NCBI GenBank assembly: GCA_019828595.1
Contig: JAHQRK010000027.1
Location: 124,001-188,000 of the forward strand
Direction of reading: 5' to 3'
Length of the DNA stretch: 64,000 nt
Source of the DNA: Aphanomyces cochlioides
Lineage: Eukaryota > Oomycota > Saprolegniomycetes > Saprolegniales > Verrucalvaceae
In this document: piece after piece, positions 13,231 through 26,898 of the stretch
Numbering within the stretch: the first letter of the stretch is position 1
Layout: each line of letters begins with the position of its first letter
Translations under genes and position numbers: made by a program
Notes under the pieces: model-generated
What the model was told of the DNA's origin: nothing
Database searches by the model: none
Seen by the model: only the letters and a program-made list of their open reading frames with translations

Positions 13231-14013
13231 GCTTCATGCACACTTCCCTCCACTGCACACTCACACACAGCAAACATACAAACCCATTTCAGACATTACA
13301 CTTCCTCACAAACTTTACACACACCAACACACTACAGCGAAAATCAAACTTTACTACCCATCTATCTATACGCCACTACAAACCATTTCCAAACCTCTCC
13401 AAATGATTTCAAACTGTCTCGGCCTTTTCACATCAACCCAGTCAACATATACACAAATGGACCAAGTCGACTTTTCCAGTGGGCCAAGCACGTCATGAAA
13501 ACAACCCGTCATGGTATCTTTTCCCATGGATACGAAATGTATACAACATCATACACTCCCGTATGTTCACAAGGATGTCTGACAATATCATGCTGGATCC
13601 GCGTATAGCTTAGTGTATAGCTTCTGGAACAAGTGGAGGCAGGATGAAAATGCATATTGTCATACAATGCATCCCGCGATTGAATTTAGACTTGAAGGCC
13701 ACCAAATAGATACGTGGAAATACTGTTCCGACAAAAAAGGTCGAGATACTATCAAACGTGTCGAACAGAAACGTTTGGGAAGATAAACATCGCTATAAAT
13801 GATGGTGAAGATGGGGAGGATAGAGGGTACGTCAGCCTTGCAAAATGCTTATTCAACACGTAGGAAAGGGTGTATGGACATTGAAAAAATACTCTAAACG
13901 TATGAAAAGATGAAGCGTGTTGTGAGTGGATCGAATGGTATGACAAAGGCTGGTGGAAAGCCACCAATAGGAAAAAAGGACAGAAAAATCGACCTCGAGA
14001 GAGGCAAAAGGGA

Positions 14014-14083
14014 TGCGCCATCCGGGAATCGAATCGGGGCATCTCGATGGCAACGAGATATTTTACCACTAAACCAATGGCGC
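14014..14083 (-). tRNA. tRNA-Gly(GCC) copy 17, T-arm deletion, probably defective
   Basis: 70 nt. One G is missing from the 5' side of the T stem, in addition to A53, so the T stem cannot form five normal pairs. The other arms are intact. Confidence 0.6.
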
Positions 14084-14866
14084 GCTTCATGCACACTTCC
14101 CTCCACTGCACACTCACACACAGCAAACATACAAACCCATTTCAGACATTACACTTCCTCACAAACTTTACACACACCAACACACTACAGCGAAAATCAA
14201 ACTTTACTACCCATCTATCTATACGCCACTACAAACCATTTCCAAACCTCTCCAAATGATTTCAAACTGTCTCGGCCTTTTCACATCAACCCAGTCAACA
14301 TATACACAAATGGACCAAGTCGACTTTTCCAGTGGGCCAAGCACGTCATGAAAACAACCCGTCATGGTATCTTTTCCCATGGATACGAAATGTATACAAC
14401 ATCATACACTCCCGTATGTTCACAAGGATGTCTGACAATATCATGCTGGATCCGCGTATAGCTTAGTGTATAGCTTCTGGAACAAGTGGAGGCAGGATGA
14501 AAATGCATATTGTCATACAATGCATCCCGCGATTGAATTTAGACTTGAAGGCCACCAAATAGATACGTGGAAATACTGTTCCGACAAAAAAGGTCGAGAT
14601 ACTATCAAACGTGTCGAACAGAAACGTTTGGGAAGATAAACATCGCTATAAATGATGGTGAAGATGGGGAGGATAGAGGGTACGTCAGCCTTGCAAAATG
14701 CTTATTCAACACGTAGGAAAGGGTGTATGGACATTGAAAAAATACTCTAAACGTATGAAAAGATGAAGCGTGTTGTGAGTGGATCGAATGGTATGACAAA
14801 GGCTGGTGGAAAGCCACCAATAGGAAAAAAGGACAGAAAAATCGACCTCGAGAGAGGCAAAAGGGA

Positions 14867-14938
14867 TGCGCCATCCGGGAATCGAAATCCGGGGCATCTC
14901 GATGGCAACGAGATATTTTACCACTAAACCAATGGCGC
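14867..14938 (-). tRNA. tRNA-Gly(GCC) copy 18, T-loop insertion, probably defective
   Basis: 72 nt. A53 is present and one extra T enlarges the T loop and breaks the B box spacing. It sits next to copy 17, so two neighbouring copies have different T-arm indels. Confidence 0.6.
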
Positions 14939-15721
14939 GCTTCATGCACACTTCCCTCCACTGCACACTCACACACAGCAAACATACAAACCCATTTCAG
15001 ACATTACACTTCCTCACAAACTTTACACACACCAACACACTACAGCGAAAATCAAACTTTACTACCCATCTATCTATACGCCACTACAAACCATTTCCAA
15101 ACCTCTCCAAATGATTTCAAACTGTCTCGGCCTTTTCACATCAACCCAGTCAACATATACACAAATGGACCAAGTCGACTTTTCCAGTGGGCCAAGCACG
15201 TCATGAAAACAACCCGTCATGGTATCTTTTCCCATGGATACGAAATGTATACAACATCATACACTCCCGTATGTTCACAAGGATGTCTGACAATATCATG
15301 CTGGATCCGCGTATAGCTTAGTGTATAGCTTCTGGAACAAGTGGAGGCAGGATGAAAATGCATATTGTCATACAATGCATCCCGCGATTGAATTTAGACT
15401 TGAAGGCCACCAAATAGATACGTGGAAATACTGTTCCGACAAAAAAGGTCGAGATACTATCAAACGTGTCGAACAGAAACGTTTGGGAAGATAAACATCG
15501 CTATAAATGATGGTGAAGATGGGGAGGATAGAGGGTACGTCAGCCTTGCAAAATGCTTATTCAACACGTAGGAAAGGGTGTATGGACATTGAAAAAATAC
15601 TCTAAACGTATGAAAAGATGAAGCGTGTTGTGAGTGGATCGAATGGTATGACAAAGGCTGGTGGAAAGCCACCAATAGGAAAAAAGGACAGAAAAATCGA
15701 CCTCGAGAGAGGCAAAAGGGA

Positions 15722-15792
15722 TGCGCCATCCGGGAATCGAATCCGGGGCATCTCGATGGCAACGAGATATTTTACCACTAAACCAATGGCGC
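15722..15792 (-). tRNA. tRNA-Gly(GCC) copy 19, A53 variant
   Basis: Full length, A53, G-type spacer. Confidence 0.82.
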
Positions 15793-16575
15793 GCTTCATG
15801 CACACTTCCCTCCACTGCACACTCACACACAGCAAACATACAAACCCATTTCAGACATTACACTTCCTCACAAACTTTACACACACCAACACACTACAGC
15901 GAAAATCAAACTTTACTACCCATCTATCTATACGCCACTACAAACCATTTCCAAACCTCTCCAAATGATTTCAAACTGTCTCGGCCTTTTCACATCAACC
16001 CAGTCAACATATACACAAATGGACCAAGTCGACTTTTCCAGTGGGCCAAGCACGTCATGAAAACAACCCGTCATGGTATCTTTTCCCATGGATACGAAAT
16101 GTATACAACATCATACACTCCCGTATGTTCACAAGGATGTCTGACAATATCATGCTGGATCCGCGTATAGCTTAGTGTATAGCTTCTGGAACAAGTGGAG
16201 GCAGGATGAAAATGCATATTGTCATACAATGCATCCCGCGATTGAATTTAGACTTGAAGGCCACCAAATAGATACGTGGAAATACTGTTCCGACAAAAAA
16301 GGTCGAGATACTATCAAACGTGTCGAACAGAAACGTTTGGGAAGATAAACATCGCTATAAATGATGGTGAAGATGGGGAGGATAGAGGGTACGTCAGCCT
16401 TGCAAAATGCTTATTCAACACGTAGGAAAGGGTGTATGGACATTGAAAAAATACTCTAAACGTATGAAAAGATGAAGCGTGTTGTGAGTGGATCGAATGG
16501 TATGACAAAGGCTGGTGGAAAGCCACCAATAGGAAAAAAGGACAGAAAAATCGACCTCGAGAGAGGCAAAAGGGA

Positions 16576-16646
16576 TGCGCCATCCGGGAATCGAATCCGG
16601 GGCATCTCGATGGCAACGAGATATTTTACCACTAAACCAATGGCGC
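16576..16646 (-). tRNA. tRNA-Gly(GCC) copy 20, A53 variant
   Basis: Full length, A53, G-type spacer. Confidence 0.82.
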
Positions 16647-17429
16647 GCTTCATGCACACTTCCCTCCACTGCACACTCACACACAGCAAACATACAAACC
16701 CATTTCAGACATTACACTTCCTCACAAACTTTACACACACCAACACACTACAGCGAAAATCAAACTTTACTACCCATCTATCTATACGCCACTACAAACC
16801 ATTTCCAAACCTCTCCAAATGATTTCAAACTGTCTCGGCCTTTTCACATCAACCCAGTCAACATATACACAAATGGACCAAGTCGACTTTTCCAGTGGGC
16901 CAAGCACGTCATGAAAACAACCCGTCATGGTATCTTTTCCCATGGATACGAAATGTATACAACATCATACACTCCCGTATGTTCACAAGGATGTCTGACA
17001 ATATCATGCTGGATCCGCGTATAGCTTAGTGTATAGCTTCTGGAACAAGTGGAGGCAGGATGAAAATGCATATTGTCATACAATGCATCCCGCGATTGAA
17101 TTTAGACTTGAAGGCCACCAAATAGATACGTGGAAATACTGTTCCGACAAAAAAGGTCGAGATACTATCAAACGTGTCGAACAGAAACGTTTGGGAAGAT
17201 AAACATCGCTATAAATGATGGTGAAGATGGGGAGGATAGAGGGTACGTCAGCCTTGCAAAATGCTTATTCAACACGTAGGAAAGGGTGTATGGACATTGA
17301 AAAAATACTCTAAACGTATGAAAAGATGAAGCGTGTTGTGAGTGGATCGAATGGTATGACAAAGGCTGGTGGAAAGCCACCAATAGGAAAAAAGGACAGA
17401 AAAATCGACCTCGAGAGAGGCAAAAGGGA

Positions 17430-17500
17430 TGCGCCATCCGGGAATCGAATCCGGGGCATCTCGATGGCAACGAGATATTTTACCACTAAACCAATGGCGC
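17430..17500 (-). tRNA. tRNA-Gly(GCC) copy 21, A53 variant
   Basis: Full length, A53, G-type spacer. Confidence 0.82.
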
Positions 17501-18283
17501 GCTTCATGCACACTTCCCTCCACTGCACACTCACACACAGCAAACATACAAACCCATTTCAGACATTACACTTCCTCACAAACTTTACACACACCAACAC
17601 ACTACAGCGAAAATCAAACTTTACTACCCATCTATCTATACGCCACTACAAACCATTTCCAAACCTCTCCAAATGATTTCAAACTGTCTCGGCCTTTTCA
17701 CATCAACCCAGTCAACATATACACAAATGGACCAAGTCGACTTTTCCAGTGGGCCAAGCACGTCATGAAAACAACCCGTCATGGTATCTTTTCCCATGGA
17801 TACGAAATGTATACAACATCATACACTCCCGTATGTTCACAAGGATGTCTGACAATATCATGCTGGATCCGCGTATAGCTTAGTGTATAGCTTCTGGAAC
17901 AAGTGGAGGCAGGATGAAAATGCATATTGTCATACAATGCATCCCGCGATTGAATTTAGACTTGAAGGCCACCAAATAGATACGTGGAAATACTGTTCCG
18001 ACAAAAAAGGTCGAGATACTATCAAACGTGTCGAACAGAAACGTTTGGGAAGATAAACATCGCTATAAATGATGGTGAAGATGGGGAGGATAGAGGGTAC
18101 GTCAGCCTTGCAAAATGCTTATTCAACACGTAGGAAAGGGTGTATGGACATTGAAAAAATACTCTAAACGTATGAAAAGATGAAGCGTGTTGTGAGTGGA
18201 TCGAATGGTATGACAAAGGCTGGTGGAAAGCCACCAATAGGAAAAAAGGACAGAAAAATCGACCTCGAGAGAGGCAAAAGGGA

Positions 18284-18354
18284 TGCGCCATCCGGGAATC
18301 GAATCCGGGGCATCTCGATGGCAACGAGATATTTTACCACTAAACCAATGGCGC
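18284..18354 (-). tRNA. tRNA-Gly(GCC) copy 22, A53 variant
   Basis: Full length, A53, G-type spacer. A private C-to-T change lies in the spacer near 18,533. Confidence 0.82.
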
Positions 18355-19137
18355 GCTTCATGCACACTTCCCTCCACTGCACACTCACACACAGCAAACA
18401 TACAAACCCATTTCAGACATTACACTTCCTCACAAACTTTACACACACCAACACACTACAGCGAAAATCAAACTTTACTACCCATCTATCTATACGCCAC
18501 TACAAACCATTTCCAAACCTCTCCAAATGATTTTAAACTGTCTCGGCCTTTTCACATCAACCCAGTCAACATATACACAAATGGACCAAGTCGACTTTTC
18601 CAGTGGGCCAAGCACGTCATGAAAACAACCCGTCATGGTATCTTTTCCCATGGATACGAAATGTATACAACATCATACACTCCCGTATGTTCACAAGGAT
18701 GTCTGACAATATCATGCTGGATCCGCGTATAGCTTAGTGTATAGCTTCTGGAACAAGTGGAGGCAGGATGAAAATGCATATTGTCATACAATGCATCCCG
18801 CGATTGAATTTAGACTTGAAGGCCACCAAATAGATACGTGGAAATACTGTTCCGACAAAAAAGGTCGAGATACTATCAAACGTGTCGAACAGAAACGTTT
18901 GGGAAGATAAACATCGCTATAAATGATGGTGAAGATGGGGAGGATAGAGGGTACGTCAGCCTTGCAAAATGCTTATTCAACACGTAGGAAAGGGTGTATG
19001 GACATTGAAAAAATACTCTAAACGTATGAAAAGATGAAGCGTGTTGTGAGTGGATCGAATGGTATGACAAAGGCTGGTGGAAAGCCACCAATAGGAAAAA
19101 AGGACAGAAAAATCGACCTCGAGAGAGGCAAAAGGGA

Positions 19138-19208
19138 TGCGCCATCCGGGAATCGAATCCGGGGCATCTCGATGGCAACGAGATATTTTACCACTAAACC
19201 AATGGCGC
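19138..19208 (-). tRNA. tRNA-Gly(GCC) copy 23, A53 variant
   Basis: Full length, A53, G-type spacer. Confidence 0.82.
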
Positions 19209-19991
19209 GCTTCATGCACACTTCCCTCCACTGCACACTCACACACAGCAAACATACAAACCCATTTCAGACATTACACTTCCTCACAAACTTTACACAC
19301 ACCAACACACTACAGCGAAAATCAAACTTTACTACCCATCTATCTATACGCCACTACAAACCATTTCCAAACCTCTCCAAATGATTTCAAACTGTCTCGG
19401 CCTTTTCACATCAACCCAGTCAACATATACACAAATGGACCAAGTCGACTTTTCCAGTGGGCCAAGCACGTCATGAAAACAACCCGTCATGGTATCTTTT
19501 CCCATGGATACGAAATGTATACAACATCATACACTCCCGTATGTTCACAAGGATGTCTGACAATATCATGCTGGATCCGCGTATAGCTTAGTGTATAGCT
19601 TCTGGAACAAGTGGAGGCAGGATGAAAATGCATATTGTCATACAATGCATCCCGCGATTGAATTTAGACTTGAAGGCCACCAAATAGATACGTGGAAATA
19701 CTGTTCCGACAAAAAAGGTCGAGATACTATCAAACGTGTCGAACAGAAACGTTTGGGAAGATAAACATCGCTATAAATGATGGTGAAGATGGGGAGGATA
19801 GAGGGTACGTCAGCCTTGCAAAATGCTTATTCAACACGTAGGAAAGGGTGTATGGACATTGAAAAAATACTCTAAACGTATGAAAAGATGAAGCGTGTTG
19901 TGAGTGGATCGAATGGTATGACAAAGGCTGGTGGAAAGCCACCAATAGGAAAAAAGGACAGAAAAATCGACCTCGAGAGAGGCAAAAGGGA

Positions 19992-20062
19992 TGCGCCATC
20001 CGGGAATCGAATCCGGGGCATCTCGATGGCAACGAGATATTTTACCACTAAACCAATGGCGC
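19992..20062 (-). tRNA. tRNA-Gly(GCC) copy 24, A53 variant
   Basis: Full length, A53, G-type spacer. Confidence 0.82.
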
Positions 20063-20845
20063 GCTTCATGCACACTTCCCTCCACTGCACACTCACACAC
20101 AGCAAACATACAAACCCATTTCAGACATTACACTTCCTCACAAACTTTACACACACCAACACACTACAGCGAAAATCAAACTTTACTACCCATCTATCTA
20201 TACGCCACTACAAACCATTTCCAAACCTCTCCAAATGATTTCAAACTGTCTCGGCCTTTTCACATCAACCCAGTCAACATATACACAAATGGACCAAGTC
20301 GACTTTTCCAGTGGGCCAAGCACGTCATGAAAACAACCCGTCATGGTATCTTTTCCCATGGATACGAAATGTATACAACATCATACACTCCCGTATGTTC
20401 ACAAGGATGTCTGACAATATCATGCTGGATCCGCGTATAGCTTAGTGTATAGCTTCTGGAACAAGTGGAGGCAGGATGAAAATGCATATTGTCATACAAT
20501 GCATCCCGCGATTGAATTTAGACTTGAAGGCCACCAAATAGATACGTGGAAATACTGTTCCGACAAAAAAGGTCGAGATACTATCAAACGTGTCGAACAG
20601 AAACGTTTGGGAAGATAAACATCGCTATAAATGATGGTGAAGATGGGGAGGATAGAGGGTACGTCAGCCTTGCAAAATGCTTATTCAACACGTAGGAAAG
20701 GGTGTATGGACATTGAAAAAATACTCTAAACGTATGAAAAGATGAAGCGTGTTGTGAGTGGATCGAATGGTATGACAAAGGCTGGTGGAAAGCCACCAAT
20801 AGGAAAAAAGGACAGAAAAATCGACCTCGAGAGAGGCAAAAGGGA

Positions 20846-20916
20846 TGCGCCATCCGGGAATCGAATCCGGGGCATCTCGATGGCAACGAGATATTTTACC
20901 ACTAAACCAATGGCGC
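20846..20916 (-). tRNA. tRNA-Gly(GCC) copy 25, A53 variant
   Basis: Full length, A53, G-type spacer. Confidence 0.82.
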
Positions 20917-21699
20917 GCTTCATGCACACTTCCCTCCACTGCACACTCACACACAGCAAACATACAAACCCATTTCAGACATTACACTTCCTCACAAACT
21001 TTACACACACCAACACACTACAGCGAAAATCAAACTTTACTACCCATCTATCTATACGCCACTACAAACCATTTCCAAACCTCTCCAAATGATTTCAAAC
21101 TGTCTCGGCCTTTTCACATCAACCCAGTCAACATATACACAAATGGACCAAGTCGACTTTTCCAGTGGGCCAAGCACGTCATGAAAACAACCCGTCATGG
21201 TATCTTTTCCCATGGATACGAAATGTATACAACATCATACACTCCCGTATGTTCACAAGGATGTCTGACAATATCATGCTGGATCCGCGTATAGCTTAGT
21301 GTATAGCTTCTGGAACAAGTGGAGGCAGGATGAAAATGCATATTGTCATACAATGCATCCCGCGATTGAATTTAGACTTGAAGGCCACCAAATAGATACG
21401 TGGAAATACTGTTCCGACAAAAAAGGTCGAGATACTATCAAACGTGTCGAACAGAAACGTTTGGGAAGATAAACATCGCTATAAATGATGGTGAAGATGG
21501 GGAGGATAGAGGGTACGTCAGCCTTGCAAAATGCTTATTCAACACGTAGGAAAGGGTGTATGGACATTGAAAAAATACTCTAAACGTATGAAAAGATGAA
21601 GCGTGTTGTGAGTGGATCGAATGGTATGACAAAGGCTGGTGGAAAGCCACCAATAGGAAAAAAGGACAGAAAAATCGACCTCGAGAGAGGCAAAAGGGA

Positions 21700-21770
21700 T
21701 GCGCCATCCGGGAATCGAATCCGGGGCATCTCGATGGCAACGAGATATTTTACCACTAAACCAATGGCGC
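21700..21770 (-). tRNA. tRNA-Gly(GCC) copy 26, A53 variant
   Basis: Full length, A53, G-type spacer. Confidence 0.82.
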
Positions 21771-22559
21771 GCTTCATGCACACTTCCCTCCACTGCACAC
21801 TCACACACAGCAAACATACAAACCCATTTCAGACATTACACTTCCTCACAAACTTTACACACACCAACACACTACAGCGAAAATCAAACTTTACTACCCA
21901 TCTATCTATACGCCACTACAAACCATTTCCAAACCTCTCCAAATGATTTCAAACTGTCTCGGCCTTTTCACATCAACCCAGTCAACATATACACAAATGG
22001 ACCAAGTCGACTTTTCCAGTGGGCCAAGCACGTCATGAAAACAACCCGTCATGGTATCTTTTCCCATGGATACGAAATGTATACAACATCATACACTCCC
22101 GTATGTTCACAAGGATGTCTGACAATATCATGCTGGATCCGCGTATAGCTTAGTGTATAGCTTCTGGAACAAGTGGAGGCAGGATGAAAATGCATATTGT
22201 CATACAATGCATCCCGCGATTGAATTTAGACTTGAAGGCCACCAAATAGATACGTGGAAATACTGTTCCGACAAAAAAGGTCGAGATACTATCAAACGTG
22301 TCGAACAGAAACGTTTGGGAAGATAAACATCGCTATAAATGATGGTGAAGATGGGGAGGATAGAGGGTACGTCAGCCTTGCAAAATGCTTATTCAACACG
22401 TAGGAAAGGGTGTATGGACATTGAAAAAATACTCTAAACGTATGAAAAGATGAAGCGTGTTGTGAGTGGATCGAATGGTATGACAAAGGCTGGTGGAAAG
22501 CCACCAATAGGAAAAAAGGACAGAAAAATCGACCTCGAGAGAGAGAGAGGCAAAAGGGA

Positions 22560-22630
22560 TGCGCCATCCGGGAATCGAATCCGGGGCATCTCGATGGCAA
22601 CGAGATATTTTACCACTAAACCAATGGCGC
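22560..22630 (-). tRNA. tRNA-Gly(GCC) copy 27, A53 variant
   Basis: Full length, A53, G-type spacer. A 6-bp GA expansion lies near 22,545, just beyond the TTTT stop. Confidence 0.82.
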
Positions 22631-23413
22631 GCTTCATGCACACTTCCCTCCACTGCACACTCACACACAGCAAACATACAAACCCATTTCAGACATTACA
22701 CTTCCTCACAAACTTTACACACACCAACACACTACAGCGAAAATCAAACTTTACTACCCATCTATCTATACGCCACTACAAACCATTTCCAAACCTCTCC
22801 AAATGATTTCAAACTGTCTCGGCCTTTTCACATCAACCCAGTCAACATATACACAAATGGACCAAGTCGACTTTTCCAGTGGGCCAAGCACGTCATGAAA
22901 ACAACCCGTCATGGTATCTTTTCCCATGGATACGAAATGTATACAACATCATACACTCCCGTATGTTCACAAGGATGTCTGACAATATCATGCTGGATCC
23001 GCGTATAGCTTAGTGTATAGCTTCTGGAACAAGTGGAGGCAGGATGAAAATGCATATTGTCATACAATGCATCCCGCGATTGAATTTAGACTTGAAGGCC
23101 ACCAAATAGATACGTGGAAATACTGTTCCGACAAAAAAGGTCGAGATACTATCAAACGTGTCGAACAGAAACGTTTGGGAAGATAAACATCGCTATAAAT
23201 GATGGTGAAGATGGGGAGGATAGAGGGTACGTCAGCCTTGCAAAATGCTTATTCAACACGTAGGAAAGGGTGTATGGACATTGAAAAAATACTCTAAACG
23301 TATGAAAAGATGAAGCGTGTTGTGAGTGGATCGAATGGTATGACAAAGGCTGGTGGAAAGCCACCAATAGGAAAAAAGGACAGAAAAATCGACCTCGAGA
23401 GAGGCAAAAGGGA

Positions 23414-23484
23414 TGCGCCATCCGGGAATCGAATCCGGGGCATCTCGATGGCAACGAGATATTTTACCACTAAACCAATGGCGC
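23414..23484 (-). tRNA. tRNA-Gly(GCC) copy 28, A53 variant
   Basis: Full length, A53, G-type spacer. It is the last copy of the main A53 block. Confidence 0.82.
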
Positions 23485-24267
23485 GCTTCATGCACACTTC
23501 CCTCCACTGCACACTCACACACAGCAAACATACAAACCCATTTCAGACATTACACTTCCTCACAAACTTTACACACACCAACACACTACAGCGAAAATCA
23601 AACTTTACTACCCATCTATCTATACGCCACTACAAACCATTTCCAAACCTCTCCAAATGATTTCAAACTGTCTCGGCCTTTTCACATCAACCCAGTCAAC
23701 ATATACACAAATGGACCAAGTCGACTTTTCCAGTGGGCCAAGCACGTCATGAAAACAACCCGTCATGGTATCTTTTCCCATGGATACGAAATGTATACAA
23801 CATCATACACTCCCGTATGTTCACAAGGATGTCTGACAATATCATGCTGGATCCGCGTATAGCTTAGTGTATAGCTTCTGGAACAAGTGGAGGCAGGATG
23901 AAAATGCATATTGTCATACAATGCATCCCGCGATTGAATTTAGACTTGAAGGCCACCAAATAGATACGTGGAAATACTGTTCCGACAAAAAAGGTCGAGA
24001 TACTATCAAACGTGTCGAACAGAAACGTTTGGGAAGATAAACATCGCTATAAATGATGGTGAAGATGGGGAGGATAGAGGGTACGTCAGCCTTGCAAAAT
24101 GCTTATTCAACACGTAGGAAAGGGTGTATGGACATTGAAAAAATACTCTAAACGTATGAAAAGATGAAGCGTGTTGTGAGTGGATCGAATGGTATGACAA
24201 AGGCTGGTGGAAAGCCACCAATAGGAAAAAAGGACAGAAAAATCGACCTCGAGAGAGGCAAAAGGGA

Positions 24268-24338
24268 TGCGCCATCCGGGAATCGAAACCGGGGCATCTC
24301 GATGGCAACGAGATATTTTACCACTAAACCAATGGCGC
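24268..24338 (-). tRNA. tRNA-Gly(GCC) copy 29, U53 variant
   Basis: Full length. It is the only copy with T (U in RNA) at position 53, giving a U-C mismatch with C61. It lies exactly between the A53 block and the G53 block and has a G-type spacer. Confidence 0.8.
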
Positions 24339-25121
24339 GCTTCATGCACACTTCCCTCCACTGCACACTCACACACAGCAAACATACAAACCCATTTCAG
24401 ACATTACACTTCCTCACAAACTTTACACACACCAACACACTACAGCGAAAATCAAACTTTACTACCCATCTATCTATACGCCACTACAAACCATTTCCAA
24501 ACCTCTCCAAATGATTTCAAACTGTCTCGGCCTTTTCACATCAACCCAGTCAACATATACACAAATGGACCAAGTCGACTTTTCCAGTGGGCCAAGCACG
24601 TCATGAAAACAACCCGTCATGGTATCTTTTCCCATGGATACGAAATGTATACAACATCATACACTCCCGTATGTTCACAAGGATGTCTGACAATATCATG
24701 CTGGATCCGCGTATAGCTTAGTGTATAGCTTCTGGAACAAGTGGAGGCAGGATGAAAATGCATATTGTCATACAATGCATCCCGCGATTGAATTTAGACT
24801 TGAAGGCCACCAAATAGATACGTGGAAATACTGTTCCGACAAAAAAGGTCGAGATACTATCAAACGTGTCGAACAGAAACGTTTGGGAAGATAAACATCG
24901 CTATAAATGATGGTGAAGATGGGGAGGATAGAGGGTACGTCAGCCTTGCAAAATGCTTATTCAACACGTAGGAAAGGGTGTATGGACATTGAAAAAATAC
25001 TCTAAACGTATGAAAAGATGAAGCGTGTTGTGAGTGGATCGAATGGTATGACAAAGGCTGGTGGAAAGCCACCAATAGGAAAAAAGGACAGAAAAATCGA
25101 CCTCGAGAGAGGCAAAAGGGA

Positions 25122-25192
25122 TGCGCCATCCGGGAATCGAACCCGGGGCATCTCGATGGCAACGAGATATTTTACCACTAAACCAATGGCGC
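25122..25192 (-). tRNA. tRNA-Gly(GCC) copy 30, canonical
   Basis: First copy with G53. The T stem CCGGG/CCCGG is perfect and the B box GGTTCGATTCC is canonical. G-type spacer. Confidence 0.95.
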
Positions 25193-25975
25193 GCTTCATG
25201 CACACTTCCCTCCACTGCACACTCACACACAGCAAACATACAAACCCATTTCAGACATTACACTTCCTCACAAACTTTACACACACCAACACACTACAGC
25301 GAAAATCAAACTTTACTACCCATCTATCTATACGCCACTACAAACCATTTCCAAACCTCTCCAAATGATTTCAAACTGTCTCGGCCTTTTCACATCAACC
25401 CAGTCAACATATACACAAATGGACCAAGTCGACTTTTCCAGTGGGCCAAGCACGTCATGAAAACAACCCGTCATGGTATCTTTTCCCATGGATACGAAAT
25501 GTATACAACATCATACACTCCCGTATGTTCACAAGGATGTCTGACAATATCATGCTGGATCCGCGTATAGCTTAGTGTATAGCTTCTGGAACAAGTGGAG
25601 GCAGGATGAAAATGCATATTGTCATACAATGCATCCCGCGATTGAATTTAGACTTGAAGGCCACCAAATAGATACGTGGAAATACTGTTCCGACAAAAAA
25701 GGTCGAGATACTATCAAACGTGTCGAACAGAAACGTTTGGGAAGATAAACATCGCTATAAATGATGGTGAAGATGGGGAGGATAGAGGGTACGTCAGCCT
25801 TGCAAAATGCTTATTCAACACGTAGGAAAGGGTGTATGGACATTGAAAAAATACTCTAAACGTATGAAAAGATGAATCGTGTTGTGAGTGGATCGAATGG
25901 TATGACAAAGGCTGGTGGAAAGCCACCAATAGGAAAAAAGGACAGAAAAATCGACCTCGAGAGAGGCAAAAGGGA

Positions 25976-26046
25976 TGCGCCATCCGGGAATCGAACCCGG
26001 GGCATCTCGATGGCAACGAGATATTTTACCACTAAACCAATGGCGC
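25976..26046 (-). tRNA. tRNA-Gly(GCC) copy 31, canonical
   Basis: G53 with T-type spacer, the combination that dominates from copy 36 onward. Confidence 0.95.
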
Positions 26047-26827
26047 GCTTCATGCACACTTCCCTCCACTGCACACTCACACACAGCAAACATACAAACC
26101 CATTTCAGACATTACACTTCCTCACAAACTTTACACACACCAACACACTACAGCGAAAATCAAACTTTACTACCCATCTATCTATACGCCACTACAAACC
26201 ATTTCCAAACCTCTCCAAATGATTTCAAACTGTCTCGGCCTTTTCACATCAACCCAGTCAACATATACACAAATGGACCAAGTCGACTTTTCCAGTGGGC
26301 CAAGCACGTCATGAAAACAACCCGTCATGGTATCTTTTCCCATGGATACGAAATGTATACAACATCATACACTCCCGTATGTTCACAAGGATGTCTGACA
26401 ATATCATGCTGGATCCGCGTATAGCTTAGTGTATAGCTTCTGGAACAAGTGGAGGCAGGATGAAAATGCATATTGTCATACAATGCATCCCGCGATTGAA
26501 TTTAGACTTGAAGGCCACCAAATAGATACGTGGAAAATACTTCCGACAAAAAGGTCGAGATACTATCAAACGTGTCGAACAGAAACGTTTGGGAAGATAA
26601 ACATCGCTATAAATGATGGTGAAGATGGGGAGGATAGAGGGTACGTCAGCCTTGCAAAATGCTTATTCAACACGTAGGAAAGGGTGTATGGACATTGAAA
26701 AAATACTCTAAACGTATGAAAAGATGAAGCGTGTTGTGAGTGGATCGAATGGTATGACAAAGGCTGGTGGAAAGCCACCAATAGGAAAAAAGGACAGAAA
26801 AATCGACCTCGAGAGAGGCAAAAGGGA

Positions 26828-26898
26828 TGCGCCATCCGGGAATCGAACCCGGGGCATCTCGATGGCAACGAGATATTTTACCACTAAACCAATGGCGC
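26828..26898 (-). tRNA. tRNA-Gly(GCC) copy 32, canonical
   Basis: G53 with G-type spacer. Small indels lie near 26,533 in the unit 3' of the gene. Confidence 0.95.
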
